DNA of 64,000 nt from Pantoea sp. GD03673 (GCF_029844725.1 NZ_JAOCKJ010000001.1:310001-374000); one strand, 5' to 3'. Positions 1 through 9,407 are shown, counted from the stretch's first letter. Notes: a model not told the origin generated them from the letters alone. A program made the numbers and translations.

Positions 1-909
1 CCCACACAGGACGTAAAGGCTCATGTGCAGCATCCAGCTGACATAGTCATACTGCGCCGGAATTCTGGCGTGTCCCCAGGCGTAAAAGAAGAACTGCAGA
101 TACCACATGGTGCCACCGAGCACCGCAAAAGCCGTATTCGCGATTAGCAGCGGTTTTGCGACGGAGAGGTCTTTACGCAGCGACAGCTCTGGCCGGGTGG
201 CCAGCCGCCAGAAACAGAAGGCCAGATTGACCAGTGCGCCGCCACCCATGATGATGACGTAACTGGGTAAGGCTACATAGAGCGGATCGATACCAAGGCT
301 GGCTGCGGCCTGATGCATCGGTTTCGCCGCATCCATCGCAAAGGACATACCGGCAGAGAAGATGCCGCACATCACCGCCAGTACCAGTCCTTTTTTGAGA
401 TTGAACTCCTCGGCATTTATCCCCAGCGCCCGCTCCTTTAATAACCCGGCGCGTGTCACAATCCCTACGCCAATCAGCGCCACCAGCACGCCCAGCAGGG
501 TTAAACGGCCCCCTGCCGAAGCGAACAGCTCGCCAAAACGCCCCTGCAAAAGCGGCGTCATCAGTGTTCCAACCACCAGAGTAATGCCAATCGCGATACC
601 GATTCCCATCGACATGCCGAGATAGCGCATGGTCAGCCCGTAGTTAATATTGCCAATGCCCCACATCGCGCCGAACAGAAACACCGGCGTCAGTTGCGTC
701 AGCGTAAAACTGCTGTAATAGGCCATAAAGTCAGGCAGTAAAATGGCACTGACCGCCCACGGCAGGATCAGCCACGACATCAGGCCACCAATCGACCACA
801 TGGTTTCCCATGACCATCTTTTTACCTGTTTAAACGGCGCGTAAAAACAGGCGGCGCTGGCAGCGCCGACAAAATGCCAGAAGATACCTGCAATAATGGC
901 ACTGTTCAT
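1..909 (-). CDS. rhaT: L-rhamnose/proton symporter RhaT, C-terminus cut by window edge
   Basis: Inner-membrane symporter predicted to import L-rhamnose (or lyxose) with protons. The start is the ATG at 907-909; 303 codons run to base 1 without a stop, against about 344 residues for E. coli RhaT, so roughly 40 C-terminal residues lie outside. The translation matches RhaT closely from memory: it begins [20 protein letters not shown] and contains the segments [33 protein letters not shown] and [20 protein letters not shown]. It is almost wholly hydrophobic with about eight membrane segments visible. No rhaBAD or rhaS/R genes lie in the window, but aldA, whose E. coli product oxidises the L-lactaldehyde made from rhamnose, lies 1.3 kb away. 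Family is confident; the exact sugar is inferred. Confidence 0.9.
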   Translation of the reverse strand, partial: MNSAIIAGIFWHFVGAASAACFYAPFKQVKRWSWETMWSIGGLMSWLILPWAVSAILLPDFMAYYSSFTLTQLTPVFLFGAMWGIGNINYGLTMRYLGMSMGIGIAIGITLVVGTLMTPLLQGRFGELFASAGGRLTLLGVLVALIGVGIVTRAGLLKERALGINAEEFNLKKGLVLAVMCGIFSAGMSFAMDAAKPMHQAAASLGIDPLYVALPSYVIIMGGGALVNLAFCFWRLATRPELSLRKDLSVAKPLLIANTAFAVLGGTMWYLQFFFYAWGHARIPAQYDYVSWMLHMSLYVLCG

Positions 910-1268
910 TGTTATTCCCCGGTTAGGTTGAGTCCTGTCGGAAACCGTTAAGCTTCCGTTCAGCAGGCAGTCTACGTTTTGCAGGAATTCCTCAGCCTTT
1001 GGATAAATGCCGGAAGCCGTAACGGAGTGGCAATATTTACCCTTTATTAACGTTGGGGATCACAATTTCACAGTTGTGAGATAATTGGACAACCATTCAG
1101 GTAAGTGACTTATTATTGGGCTTTTTTTACCGTTTTGCTGTGTGGCGCAGCCCACTTTTGAGCTGACTGCCATTTAAGCTGGTATGGTGGCAAGAAAATA
1201 AAGAAGCCTTCATTACGCCGGACAAGGTCGTATAAACTGGATCAAATTGATTGGGATCAGGGATTGAG
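910..1268. other. Divergent intergenic region, 359 bp
   Basis: This gap separates the leftward rhaT-like gene from the rightward small gene at 1269. It is AT-rich around 1030-1130 and must hold promoters for both directions. I could not assign a confident -10/-35 pair or operator, and saw no small coding frame with a good ribosome binding site. Confidence 0.4.
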
Positions 1269-1592
1269 ATGACAACGAAGTGGTTAACGCTGTTTCTTTC
1301 GCAGTCAGTCAGCCAGGTGATGCTGGATGATCTCCGGGCAATATTGCCTGCAGATGCGATAAAGGTGTTTATAAATGGTCTGGATGAAACGCACTATGCC
1401 ACCATCGAGTGTGTACAGGCTGAGCAACATTGCGCCCTGATTGCCTCAGCGATCGTGGTCTGGCGCCAGCTCGGTCATGTGCATCACATACTTTATAAAA
1501 AAGGCGAAGTGTTACGTGAGGAGAACGATGCCACGCAGTTTCAGCTCTTTACGTTGCTGAAAACCCACCGCGCAGTCCTCCGGATCTCATGA
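1269..1592 (+). CDS. Hypothetical protein, 107 aa
   Basis: I do not recognise this protein. The frame can be extended to a TTG at 1251, but the ATG at 1269 is preceded by an AGGGA-type ribosome binding site at about 1258-1262, so I chose it (start MTTKWLTLFLSQSVSQVMLD). There is no signal peptide or clear membrane helix; composition is that of a small soluble alpha/beta protein, with a central stretch IASAIVVWRQLGHVHHILYKK. It stands alone between the rhaT-like gene and the yoaK-like small gene, both on unrelated functions, so context does not suggest a role. It is probably a genuine gene because of the binding site and normal codon use. Confidence 0.6.
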   Translation: MTTKWLTLFLSQSVSQVMLDDLRAILPADAIKVFINGLDETHYATIECVQAEQHCALIASAIVVWRQLGHVHHILYKKGEVLREENDATQFQLFTLLKTHRAVLRIS

Positions 1593-1634
1593 TAAGATCG
1601 CGCTTTTGAAATAGCTGTTTACAGCAGGTTGAAT

Positions 1635-1733
1635 ATGAGAATAGGCATTCTGTTTCCAATCGCCATCATCGTGGCGGGCGTGGGTTTTCTGGCATGGTTT
1701 ATCGGCAGCGGCCTGGCCATGCCAGGCTCCTGA
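1635..1733 (+). CDS. yoaK: YoaK-like small membrane protein, 32 aa
   Basis: A 33-codon frame starting MRIGILFPIAIIVAGVGFLA and ending in AMPGS. From memory it resembles E. coli YoaK, a 32-residue inner-membrane peptide that also begins MRIGI and ends in a PG-containing tail; length is the same. An AGG-type ribosome binding site lies 6 bases upstream of the ATG. One transmembrane helix covers most of residues 4-26. Function is unknown in E. coli. It ends 3 bases before the end of the oppositely oriented ybiI-type gene. The identification rests on recalled sequence of a very short protein, so it is moderately sure. Confidence 0.6.
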   Translation: MRIGILFPIAIIVAGVGFLAWFIGSGLAMPGS

Positions 1734-1736
1734 TGG

Positions 1737-2003
1737 TCAGCGCAGCTGACTGTCTTTACTGCCCCGACGGTTATATAAGCTGCTGGTCTGCTGCTGCTTA
1801 TCAATTTTTTCCTGACACGCCACGCAGTAATGCACCCCTTTAAGTGCCTGACGGCGCGCTTCCGGAATCGGTTCGCCGCACAGCTCGCATTCGGTGGCGC
1901 TTTCGCCCTGCCCGAGCGATTGTCTTACCCGCTCAATCCCGTCGTTAACGGTGCTATCAATCTGTTCCTGAACAGCGCCTTCTGACGCCCATCCATTTGC
2001 CAT
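1737..2003 (-). CDS. ybiI: YbiI, DksA/TraR-type C4 zinc-finger protein, 88 aa
   Basis: A small cytoplasmic protein with the DksA/TraR C-terminal zinc finger. The four cysteines are in CELCGEPIPEARR and HYCVACQEKI, i.e. C-x2-C and C-x2-C, in the second half of the protein. The N-terminal half (EQIDSTVNDGIERVRQ) is a short helix, and the C-terminus NRRGSKDSQLR is identical to that of E. coli YbiI as I recall it; the 88-residue length also matches. Unlike DksA it lacks the long coiled coil with acidic tip, so a DksA-like effect on RNA polymerase should not be assumed. It is transcribed alone. Confidence 0.85.
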   Translation of the reverse strand: MANGWASEGAVQEQIDSTVNDGIERVRQSLGQGESATECELCGEPIPEARRQALKGVHYCVACQEKIDKQQQTSSLYNRRGSKDSQLR

Positions 2004-2199
2004 GATTTAACCCCTTTTTCACGACTTCACTCCTTTAAATCTACAACAGATTGACGTTTTTGCCGCAGAACTCACCGATATCTGTGATTGGCTGCCAGCC
2101 GATCCCGGCAACTGGCAATCAGGAAAAGGTCACGCCTGGCGTTCTGCTTCACCCTGCCATCACATTACTGCAACGTATCGATAGCGGAGAGTTAAGCGA

Positions 2200-3636
2200 A
2201 TGACAACACATCATCAACATTACATTAATGGCGAGTTTGTCGCCCATCAGGGTGACCAGTGGATTGACGTCATCAATCCGGCCACTGAAGCGTTGCTGTC
2301 ACGCATTCCCCAGGGCAGTCGTGAAGAGGCAAACCTTGCCATCAGTGCCGCAGAAGCCGCTCAGCCAGCGTGGGAAGCGCTGCCCGCGGTCGAGCGCGGC
2401 ATCTGGCTGCACAAAATCGCCGACGCTATCCGCCAGCGCGAACCGGAGCTGACGGCAACCATTGTGGCGGAGGGTGGAAAAACCCAGGGACTCGCGAAGA
2501 CAGAAGTGCTGTTCACTGCCGACTACCTCGATTACATGGCAGAGTGGGCACGGCGTTATGAAGGCGAGATCATCAACAGCGACCGGCCTGACGAAAACAT
2601 CTTCCTGTTTAAAAAAGCGATTGGCGTGACCACCGGAATTTTACCGTGGAACTTCCCCTTTTTCCTGATTGCCCGCAAAGCGGCACCAGCCCTGATCACC
2701 GGCAACACGATCGTGATTAAACCCAGCGAGCTGACGCCGAACAATGCGGCACTGTTTGCCGGTATCATTCAGACGCTGGGCCTGCCCGCTGGCGTGATCA
2801 ACGTTGTCTATGGCCTGGGGCCGGAAGTGGGACAGGCACTGGCGGCAAACCCGAAGGTCGGGCTGGTGAGTCTGACCGGCAGCGTTGGCGCAGGTATCGC
2901 CACCATGGAAGCCGCAGCGAAGAATGTAACGAAAGTGTCGCTGGAACTGGGCGGCAAAGCCCCCGCCATCGTGATGGCAGATGCTGACCTGGATCTGGCG
3001 GTGCGATCCATTATCAGCTCACGCATGATTAACAGTGGTCAGGTGTGTAACTGCGTGGAACGCGTCTATGTGCAGGAAGGCATTTACGATCGTTTTATCA
3101 GCGCACTCTCTGCCGCGTTTCAACAGGTGACCTTTGGCGATCCCGCCGAACGCAGTGACATCGATATGGGACCGCTGATCAATGCCGCCGCACGGGACCG
3201 GGTCGAGCAGAAAGTGGCTGATGCCGTTGCCGCAGGTGCAAAAGTGCTGCTGGGCGGCAAGCGTGCCGGAGAGAGAGGTTTCTTCTTCCAGCCCACGCTG
3301 CTGACAGATGTGCGTCAGGAGATGGCGATCATGCAGGAGGAGATTTTTGGCCCGGTGCTGCCGGTGATGACGTTTAAAACGCTGGATGAGGCCATCGCGC
3401 TGGCTAACGACTGCGAGTACGGGCTGACCTCTTCAATTTATACGCAGAATCTCAACACCACCCTGATTGCGCTGCGAAAGCTGAAGTTCGGCGAAACCTA
3501 TGTTAACCGCGAAAACTTCGAGGCGATGCAGGGTTTTCATGCCGGATGGCGTAAATCAGGCGTTGGCGGTGCCGATGGTAAACATGGTCTGGAGGAGTAT
3601 CTGCAGACCCATGTTGCTTATGTGCAGTTCAGTTAA
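2200..3636 (+). CDS. aldA: Lactaldehyde/glycolaldehyde dehydrogenase AldA
   Basis: NAD-dependent aldehyde dehydrogenase expected to oxidise L-lactaldehyde to L-lactate and glycolaldehyde to glycolate in the cytoplasm. The 478 residues nearly equal E. coli AldA (479). The nucleophile C283 lies in SGQVCNC and the general base E249 in LELGGKAP; the NAD-binding GSVGAG is near residue 227. Diagnostic segments shared with AldA include LPWNFPFFLIARK and NRENFEAMQGFHAGWRKSG. The ATG follows a GGAG sequence. The rhaT-like gene upstream suggests a role in deoxysugar use. A weak hairpin follows the stop. Substrate range is inferred from family. Confidence 0.93.
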   Translation: MTTHHQHYINGEFVAHQGDQWIDVINPATEALLSRIPQGSREEANLAISAAEAAQPAWEALPAVERGIWLHKIADAIRQREPELTATIVAEGGKTQGLAKTEVLFTADYLDYMAEWARRYEGEIINSDRPDENIFLFKKAIGVTTGILPWNFPFFLIARKAAPALITGNTIVIKPSELTPNNAALFAGIIQTLGLPAGVINVVYGLGPEVGQALAANPKVGLVSLTGSVGAGIATMEAAAKNVTKVSLELGGKAPAIVMADADLDLAVRSIISSRMINSGQVCNCVERVYVQEGIYDRFISALSAAFQQVTFGDPAERSDIDMGPLINAAARDRVEQKVADAVAAGAKVLLGGKRAGERGFFFQPTLLTDVRQEMAIMQEEIFGPVLPVMTFKTLDEAIALANDCEYGLTSSIYTQNLNTTLIALRKLKFGETYVNRENFEAMQGFHAGWRKSGVGGADGKHGLEEYLQTHVAYVQFS

Positions 3637-3644
3637 CTAAAAAC

Positions 3645-3662
3645 GGGCCGGTTTACCGGCCC
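3645..3662 (+). terminator. Hairpin after aldA
   Basis: Perfect 8-bp palindrome GGGCCGGT / ACCGGCCC with a 2-base centre, starting 9 bases after the aldA stop. No U-run follows, so intrinsic termination is uncertain. Confidence 0.45.
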
Positions 3663-3731
3663 GGTGTAATGATTGACGCAGTCAGGTTCGTTTCATGGTG
3701 AGATCGGGCCTGCACAGAAAGCCGGGGCACA

Positions 3732-3810
3732 TCGGAAAGCTTCAAAATCTGCCCTTCATGCCATGCCCGTCCCGCGTCGTCCCTGACGCGGGATACTTTT
3801 CTCATCAGCT
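3732..3810. repeat. Intergenic palindromic repeat, copy 2
   Basis: Lies in the convergent gap between aldA and the MHS-type transporter. By eye about 75 bases align with 7646-7720 at roughly 70 percent identity with almost no gaps. Shared blocks are TCGGAAAG, GCCCT, CATGCCCG and the terminal stem-loop. The stem is CCCGCGTC (3771-3778) pairing with GACGCGGG (3785-3792) around a GTCCCT loop. The stem in the other copy differs by paired changes that keep base pairing. The type of element is unknown. Confidence 0.55.
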
Positions 3811-3816
3811 ACCGTG

Positions 3817-5085
3817 TCAGGCCACCCGCTTACTGCAACGCAGCAGCGCGATGCCACTCAGCACCGCTACCGCCATCAGGTAATAGCCTGGTGCCAGACT
3901 GCTGCCCGTGGCCGTAATCAGCATGCTGCAAATCAGCGGCGCAAACCCGCCAAATACGGTCACGGCCACGTTGTAACTGATCGCCATGCCGCTGGCGCGC
4001 GTGGTTGCCGGGAAGAGATCCGCCATCACCGACGGCACCGTGGAAAAGTAGATCGACTTCAGCAGCGCCATCCAGGCCACCAGCAGGATCAGCGTGGTGG
4101 GCGTCGTGTGATCAACCATCCATTTGAAAGCAGGATAGATGGTGACCACCAGCAACAGCAGCGATCCCCACATCAGCGGCAACCGGCCAATCCGCTCGGC
4201 CCACAATCCCATGATGGGCGTCACGACCGTCAGGATCATCCCCGCCACCAGCGTGGCGGTAAAAGCAACCGACCCCGGCAGATGCAGCGTTTTGGTGGCA
4301 TAGGTCGGGATGTAGTTGAGCATGTAGTTGACCGCAGTCGAAATCACCATCACGCCAATCGCCAGAATGATCAGTGCTTTCTGCCGTCCGAACAGGGATT
4401 TAAGCGGTGCGGCTTCTTTCTCCTGCGACGCAAAGCTGGCAGGTTCCTGCACATGACGGCGAATGTAGATCCCCAGCGGGCCAATCAGCAGACCGAAAGC
4501 AAACGGGATGCGCCAGCCCCACGCCAGAATCTCACTTTCGCTCAGCCAGTGGGTCAGCCCCAGTCCGAACGCTGATGCCATTAGCGTACTGGCCCCCTGG
4601 GTGGCGAACTGCCAGCTGGCGATAAAGGCTTTACGCTCGGGAAAATGTTCCACCAGAAAGGCGGTCGAACTGCCAAATTCACCGCCGGCAGAGAAGCCCT
4701 GAATCAGACGCGCCAGGATGATCAACAGCGGTGCCGCCAGACCGATCGTGGCGTAACCCGGCATAAAAGTAATGATCGCCCCGCCCAGCATCATGAGATT
4801 AATCGACAGCAGCAGCCCCTTTTTGCGGCCATGACGATCGGCATAGTTGCCCAGCACAATGGCACCCAGGGGGCGGATCAGAAAGGAGATGCCGAAGCTG
4901 CCGAAAGTCAGCAGCAGCGACACCGAGGGATCGCTGACCGGAAAGAAGACGTGCGCGATGTAGCTGGCGAAAAAACCATAAACCGCGATGTCGAACCACT
5001 CCAGGGCATTACCGATGCAGGTCGCGAACAGCGTTTTGTGCAGGCTCGGTTTTACCTGCGCGGTGAATTGCGTGATGCTGCTCAT
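3817..5085 (-). CDS. MFS transporter, metabolite:H+ symporter (MHS) family
   Basis: A 422-residue inner-membrane transporter with twelve predicted helices. The N-terminus [20 protein letters not shown], followed by the loop motif [14 protein letters not shown], is typical of the MHS family (citrate, alpha-ketoglutarate, proline/betaine and shikimate symporters). The central cytoplasmic loop lies around residues 215-235. Its ATG (5083-5085) overlaps the TGA of the upstream M20 peptidase as ATGA, so the two are translationally coupled. That pairing suggests uptake of the compound the peptidase hydrolyses, such as a dipeptide or N-acyl amino acid, or of a hydrolysis product; this is inference. 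The substrate cannot be read from sequence. Confidence 0.85.
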   Translation of the reverse strand: MSSITQFTAQVKPSLHKTLFATCIGNALEWFDIAVYGFFASYIAHVFFPVSDPSVSLLLTFGSFGISFLIRPLGAIVLGNYADRHGRKKGLLLSINLMMLGGAIITFMPGYATIGLAAPLLIILARLIQGFSAGGEFGSSTAFLVEHFPERKAFIASWQFATQGASTLMASAFGLGLTHWLSESEILAWGWRIPFAFGLLIGPLGIYIRRHVQEPASFASQEKEAAPLKSLFGRQKALIILAIGVMVISTAVNYMLNYIPTYATKTLHLPGSVAFTATLVAGMILTVVTPIMGLWAERIGRLPLMWGSLLLLVVTIYPAFKWMVDHTTPTTLILLVAWMALLKSIYFSTVPSVMADLFPATTRASGMAISYNVAVTVFGGFAPLICSMLITATGSSLAPGYYLMAVAVLSGIALLRCSKRVA

Positions 5086-6502
5086 TGTTCACCTCTCCGC
5101 CACTGATGGTGGCGCGTCATCAGCTGTTCCCCCTCTTCACCCAGTTGCCAGAACAGCCGGGTCATGATCGCCAGCCCCTCACGGGCAATCGAAGTGAGCA
5201 GGTGTTCGTTAACGCCGTGCTGACCACAGGCGGGATAGGAATGGGGCACCCATAACGTCGGCAGGCCCAGAATATCGGCGAACACCTCATTGGGCAGTGA
5301 ACCACCAAGATTAGGCAACAGCGCTGGTTTTTACCGCTGCTGCGCGCCAGCGTATCCAGCGCCCACGCCACCAGCGGATCCTGCGGATCGAGCCGCGTTG
5401 CCGTTGAGCCGCGCAAAAATTCCACACTGACGTTATCGAAGCCGTGCTGACGCAGATGACTTTCGACATGCTGCACCAGATTTTCCCAGTCGGTGCCGAC
5501 CACAAAACGTAGCTGGCATACCGCAGTAGCGCTGCCAGGGATGGCATTCATCGGCTGCGCCGGATTACCGGTTTCGAACGCCAGCACCTCCAGCGTGTTC
5601 CAGCCGTAGAGCCGCTCGGCAGGCGTCAGACCTGGCTCGCCCCAGCCTTCAGCCAGTGCCGGATCGCCCGGCATGCCGCCGACCTCAATGTCACTGAGGA
5701 TGCCGCGTACGGCGTCGGTCAGCGAGTCCGGTTTCAGCGCAGCGACCTGCAATACACCCTGCGCATTCACCAGGCAGGCGATCGCACTGGCAAGCTGGGT
5801 GCCGGGATTACTGAGCAGCCCGCCCCAGTTACCGGAGTGGTAAGCGTTGTCACGCGCCCGTATCGTCAGACGAAAGTTAGCGGCACCGCGTGAACCCAGA
5901 AACAGTGTCGGCCGCAGCGCGTTGAGTCGCGGGCCATCAGAGGCGATGAAAAGATCGGCCTGCAACAGCGCCTGTTGCTGCTGGCAGATTGCCGCCAGGC
6001 CCGGCGAACTGATCTCTTCGCCCATTTCAAACAGGATTTTGCAGTTGAAGCCCAGCGCACCCCCGCGTGCCTGCCACACCTGCTCGAGCGCCGCAAGATT
6101 GATGCAGTGCTGGCCTTTGTTGTCCGCGCTGCCGCGGCCATACAGGCAGTCATCTTCCGCCGTGAGTTGCCACGGCGATAACCCTTCGCGCCAGTTTTCA
6201 TCGTCACCTGACACCACATCCCCGTGGCCGTAGCAGAGCAGCGTCGGTTTTCGTGGATCTTCTATGCGGGTGGCAATCAGAAACGGTGGGCTGCCAGGCT
6301 GGGGATTTTCAAACGGATGGAGCGTAAACCCCATCGCCGCCAGCTGCGGGCCTATTTCCTGCTCAAGATAGTGATGCAGCGCAGCCTGCTGGCTGGCGTG
6401 CTGGCTTTCGGTCACGCAGGCGACACGCCGTGCCAGCAGTTGCTGAAACTCACCGCTGTCAATGTAGTGCATTGCCTGGTCAACTGCCTGTTGTTCTGTC
6501 AT
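5082..6502 (-). pseudogene. M20-family dipeptidase/deacylase interrupted by a one-base frameshift
   Basis: A metallo-aminoacylase or dipeptidase of family M20. The metal and catalytic sites of the first part are intact: H93 and D95 in YGHGDVV, D127 in GRGSADNKG, and E162/E163 in EMGEE. At 5328-5332 (TTTTT on the plus strand) the frame breaks. Adding one T restores a run into the frame ending at 5082, which carries the typical C-terminus [17 protein letters not shown] and HGVNEH with the last metal-binding histidine. Without the correction translation ends at 5162 in unrelated sequence. The ATG at 6500-6502 faces the divergent LysR gene. It may be a sequencing error in a homopolymer, a true mutation, or slippage. 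Confidence 0.8.
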
Positions 6503-6642
6503 GTTTGCCCTGTCTGTTATTTTTATCGTGCTTTATCTTTGACAAACTTCCCCCTTTGCCACAATTATCAATTTATCGAGTGAACGTTGCTTTTAAAGCA
6601 ACGCTGTTCTGCCCTTTTATGAGGCATCCAGCCGGAGTGACC

Positions 6643-7557
6643 ATGTTAAGCAGCGAGATTCGTTATTTCCTGGCGGTTGTTGAGTGCGGCTCGCTCAGCG
6701 CCGCCAGTGAGCAACTGTTTGTTGCGGTTTCAGCAATCAGTCGTCAGATTCAGCGGCTGGAAGCGCAGGTCGGTGTGCCGCTGTTTGAGCGCCATGCGCG
6801 CGGTATGGTGCTCAATGAGGCAGGTGAGATTTTTGCCCATCATGTGCGCAAGAGTCAGCTCGATATGGAATATGCGCTGGCCGAAATTAAGGGGTTAAAA
6901 GCGGTACGGCGTAGCCTGATCCGTATCGCCTGCACGGATGGAATGGCATTCAGTCTGTTGCCCGGCCTGCTGGCAGCGTTCCGGCTGGCGAACCCTGGCG
7001 CACTGTTTGCCATTAACGTGACGCACTCGCAGGGCGTGGCGGCGTGCGTCAGGGCGGGCGAATGCGATGTGGCACTTCAGTTCAGTCTGCAACCGGAGCG
7101 CAGCGTTGAGGTGCTTGGCTCATGGCCTGCGCCGGTGTTGCTGGCGATGCATCAGTCACATCCGCTGGCGTCGCGTGAGGTCACGCTGGCCGATCTTCAT
7201 CGCTGGCCGCTGGCGCTGCCGGGCCATCACACCACCGTGCGACAGCTGTTTGATCTCGCCTGTCAGATGAATGACTGCGTGGTCGAGCCGGTGCTGACCT
7301 GCGACTATTTCGCTACCCTCTATCACTTTTTGCTGCACACGCCGCAGGCGGTAACGATTTGCAGCGCTTTTACCCTGCTGTTTGAGCGTGATACGCAAAA
7401 TCTGGTGTTGCGTTCGATGGGCGTGGATCAACTGAGTCAGCGCACGCTGCAGCTTCAGACGGTGTCGGGCCGTCAGCGCAACGCCGCCCTGACGCTGTTC
7501 CTGCAGTTTTTGCAGCAGCGGCTGACGGAGATGGGTCAGCAGGTAAGGATGGGATAA
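6643..7557 (+). CDS. LysR-family transcriptional regulator
   Basis: A 304-residue LysR protein. The N-terminal winged helix-turn-helix covers about residues 1-60 (SLSAASEQLFVAVSAISRQI then RLEAQVGVPLFERHARGMVL), followed by the periplasmic-binding-protein-like effector domain. I chose the ATG at 6643 because it follows CCGGAGTG and places the usual LysR start; the frame is open further upstream but without a good binding site. It is divergent from the M20 peptidase-MHS transporter pair, with 140 bases between starts, the classical layout of a LysR regulator controlling its neighbour operon. The effector is unknown. Confidence 0.88.
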   Translation: MLSSEIRYFLAVVECGSLSAASEQLFVAVSAISRQIQRLEAQVGVPLFERHARGMVLNEAGEIFAHHVRKSQLDMEYALAEIKGLKAVRRSLIRIACTDGMAFSLLPGLLAAFRLANPGALFAINVTHSQGVAACVRAGECDVALQFSLQPERSVEVLGSWPAPVLLAMHQSHPLASREVTLADLHRWPLALPGHHTTVRQLFDLACQMNDCVVEPVLTCDYFATLYHFLLHTPQAVTICSAFTLLFERDTQNLVLRSMGVDQLSQRTLQLQTVSGRQRNAALTLFLQFLQQRLTEMGQQVRMG

Positions 7558-7625
7558 GGGTGACCCTGGCGTGGGCATGGCGACTGGTATCTGAATCTGT
7601 GCCGGATAGCTGTCAGCTCGTGCTG

Positions 7626-7737
7626 GCGAAGGGAACACGACCCGGTCGGAAAGTCGTAAAGGCCGCCCTCCCTGGCATGCCCGGCCCACACCGTCCTGGC
7701 GTGGGACGCTTTCTTCTTCGGGTCATGTTCCCTTCGC
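7626..7737. repeat. Large intergenic palindrome, repeat copy 1
   Basis: Outer arms 7626-7644 and 7719-7737 are inverted repeats of 19 bases with one mismatch (left GCGAAGGGAACACGACCCG). Inside is a second stem-loop, CCCACACC (7685-7692) with GGCGTGGG (7698-7705) around GTCCT. The interior (7646-7720) aligns with 3732-3807. Just downstream a T-rich stretch follows, and a further 9-base inverted repeat (7735-7743 with 7787-7795) overlaps the right arm, so the two pairings exclude each other. It lies between the convergent ends of the LysR gene and the DppA-like gene and may act as a terminator for both. Confidence 0.6.
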
Positions 7738-7811
7738 GTTGAGTTTATTTATTGCGGCAGATCTCCGTTAAGTTGAACCACAGAAGCTCAACGCGTATGG
7801 GCTTCTATCCG

Positions 7812-9407
7812 TTACTGCTTAATATCCACCTGATAGAAAATGTGCTTGCCGAACGGATCGACCTCATAGCCACTGACTGATTTACGCACCGGTTCAAAGA
7901 TGGTGGAGTGCGCAATCATCACGGCGGGCATCTGATCATGCATCATCTGCTGCGCCTGCAGGTAGAGCGCGGTGCGTTTGCCCTGCTCCGGTTCGGCACG
8001 CGCTTCGGTAATCAACTTTTCAAACGGCTTATAGCACCATTTCGAGGAGTTCGAGCCGCCCTGAGCAGAGGTGCAGCTGTAGAGAGGCCCAAAGAAGTTA
8101 TCCGGATCGCCGGTCGCCGTGGTCCAGCCCATCAGCGCCGCCTGATGCTCGCCGCTGCGCACGCGTTTCAGGTATTCGCCCCACTCATAGCTGACGATAC
8201 TGGCTTTAATGCCGACTTTGGCCCAGTCCGCCTGAATCATCTCCGCCATTCGACGCGCATTCGGGTTGTAAGGTCGCTGAACCGGCATTGCCCAGAGCGC
8301 AATTTCGGTGCCCGGTTTCACACCAGCCTGTTGCAGTAACGCTTTGGCCTGCACGGGATCGTAATCGTAATCCTTCAGATCTTTATCAGCACTCCAGACG
8401 CCCGGCGGCAGGATGTTTTTTGCAACCGTGCCGGTGCCTTTAAATATCGCCTCGATGATCGCCGGTTTGTTGATTGCCATTGCCAGCGCCTGCCGCACTT
8501 TAACGTTGTCGGTGGGCGCTTTGGTGGTGTTAAACGCCAGGAAGCCGGTGTTCAGACCCGCCTTCTGTTCCAGGGTGATATCCGGGTTAGCGCGCATCTT
8601 GTCGAGATCGGCGGGATTAGGGAATGGCATCACCTGACACTCATTCTTTTCCAGCTTGGCATAGCGCACGGAGGCATCCGGCGTAATGGTGAATATCAGC
8701 CGGTCGAGCTTCGCCTTGCCCTGCCAGTAGTCCGGGAACGCTTTGTAGAGGATGCGGGAATCTTTCTGGTACTGCACCAGCTCAAACGGGCCGGTTCCGA
8801 TCGGGTTCATATCGACCTTTTCCGGCGTCCCCGCTTTCAGCATAGCGTCGGCATATTCTGCTGAGTGGATTGAGGCGAAATACCAGGCAAGGTCGGCAAG
8901 GAACGGCGCTTCAGGATGGGCGAGCGTAAAGCGCACGGTATGGTCATCCACCCGGTCGATACCTTTGATGAGCGTGGAAAGCTCCAGGCTTTCAAAGTTG
9001 GAGTAGGTGCCGCCAGACACATTGTGGTAAGGATTTTGCGGGTCCATCTGGCGCATAAAAGAGAAGATCACATCATCGGCGTTGAAATCGCGGGTGGGTT
9101 TGAACTGTTTGTTGCTTTGGAACTTCACGTTCCTGCGCAGATGAAAGGTGTAGACGGTGCCATCCGGGCTGATCTCCCAGCGTTCCGCCAGGCTGGGCAC
9201 CAGGTCGGTAGTGCCCGGCGTGAAGTCCACCAGACGGTTAAACACCGGCACCGCACTGGCGTCAACACTGGTTCCCGAGGTGTAGAGCTGAGGGTTAAAA
9301 TTCTCTGGCGATCCCTCAGAACAGTAGACCAGCGTTTTTGCGTTCACGCTGCCAGCCAGCGCTATCCCAGCAGTAACAAGCGCTAAGGTGGCTATCTTGA
9401 TTTTCAT
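7812..9407 (-). CDS. DppA-like periplasmic dipeptide-binding protein (orphan)
   Basis: Solute-binding protein of the ABC peptide/nickel class, 531 residues with signal peptide MKIKIATLALVTAGIALAG ending near SVNA. I chose the ATG at 9405-9407, which has AGGA 5 bases upstream and a proper signal sequence. It closely resembles E. coli DppA from memory: KTLVYCSEGSPENFNPQLY after the signal peptide, and shared blocks NPIGTGPFELVQYQKDSRI, NECQVMPFPNPAD and WAMPVQRPYNPNARRMAEMI. No permease or ATPase genes (dppBCDF) accompany it, so it presumably feeds a transporter encoded elsewhere, and another dppA may exist in the genome. It is divergent from pepT, which hydrolyses tripeptides. Confidence 0.88.
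   Translation of the reverse strand: MKIKIATLALVTAGIALAGSVNAKTLVYCSEGSPENFNPQLYTSGTSVDASAVPVFNRLVDFTPGTTDLVPSLAERWEISPDGTVYTFHLRRNVKFQSNKQFKPTRDFNADDVIFSFMRQMDPQNPYHNVSGGTYSNFESLELSTLIKGIDRVDDHTVRFTLAHPEAPFLADLAWYFASIHSAEYADAMLKAGTPEKVDMNPIGTGPFELVQYQKDSRILYKAFPDYWQGKAKLDRLIFTITPDASVRYAKLEKNECQVMPFPNPADLDKMRANPDITLEQKAGLNTGFLAFNTTKAPTDNVKVRQALAMAINKPAIIEAIFKGTGTVAKNILPPGVWSADKDLKDYDYDPVQAKALLQQAGVKPGTEIALWAMPVQRPYNPNARRMAEMIQADWAKVGIKASIVSYEWGEYLKRVRSGEHQAALMGWTTATGDPDNFFGPLYSCTSAQGGSNSSKWCYKPFEKLITEARAEPEQGKRTALYLQAQQMMHDQMPAVMIAHSTIFEPVRKSVSGYEVDPFGKHIFYQVDIKQ

Noticed and set aside
2051..2203. A 50-codon open frame (TTG start) whose TGA overlaps the aldA ATG
   Set aside because: No ribosome binding site, no recognisable family, and a neighbouring frame is equally open. 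It could be a decayed remnant, but there is nothing firm to support it as a gene.
3814..4575. Long plus-strand frame opposite the MHS transporter (253 codons, Arg/Gln/His-rich)
   Set aside because: Composition is that of an antisense shadow of a membrane protein; no binding site or family is seen.
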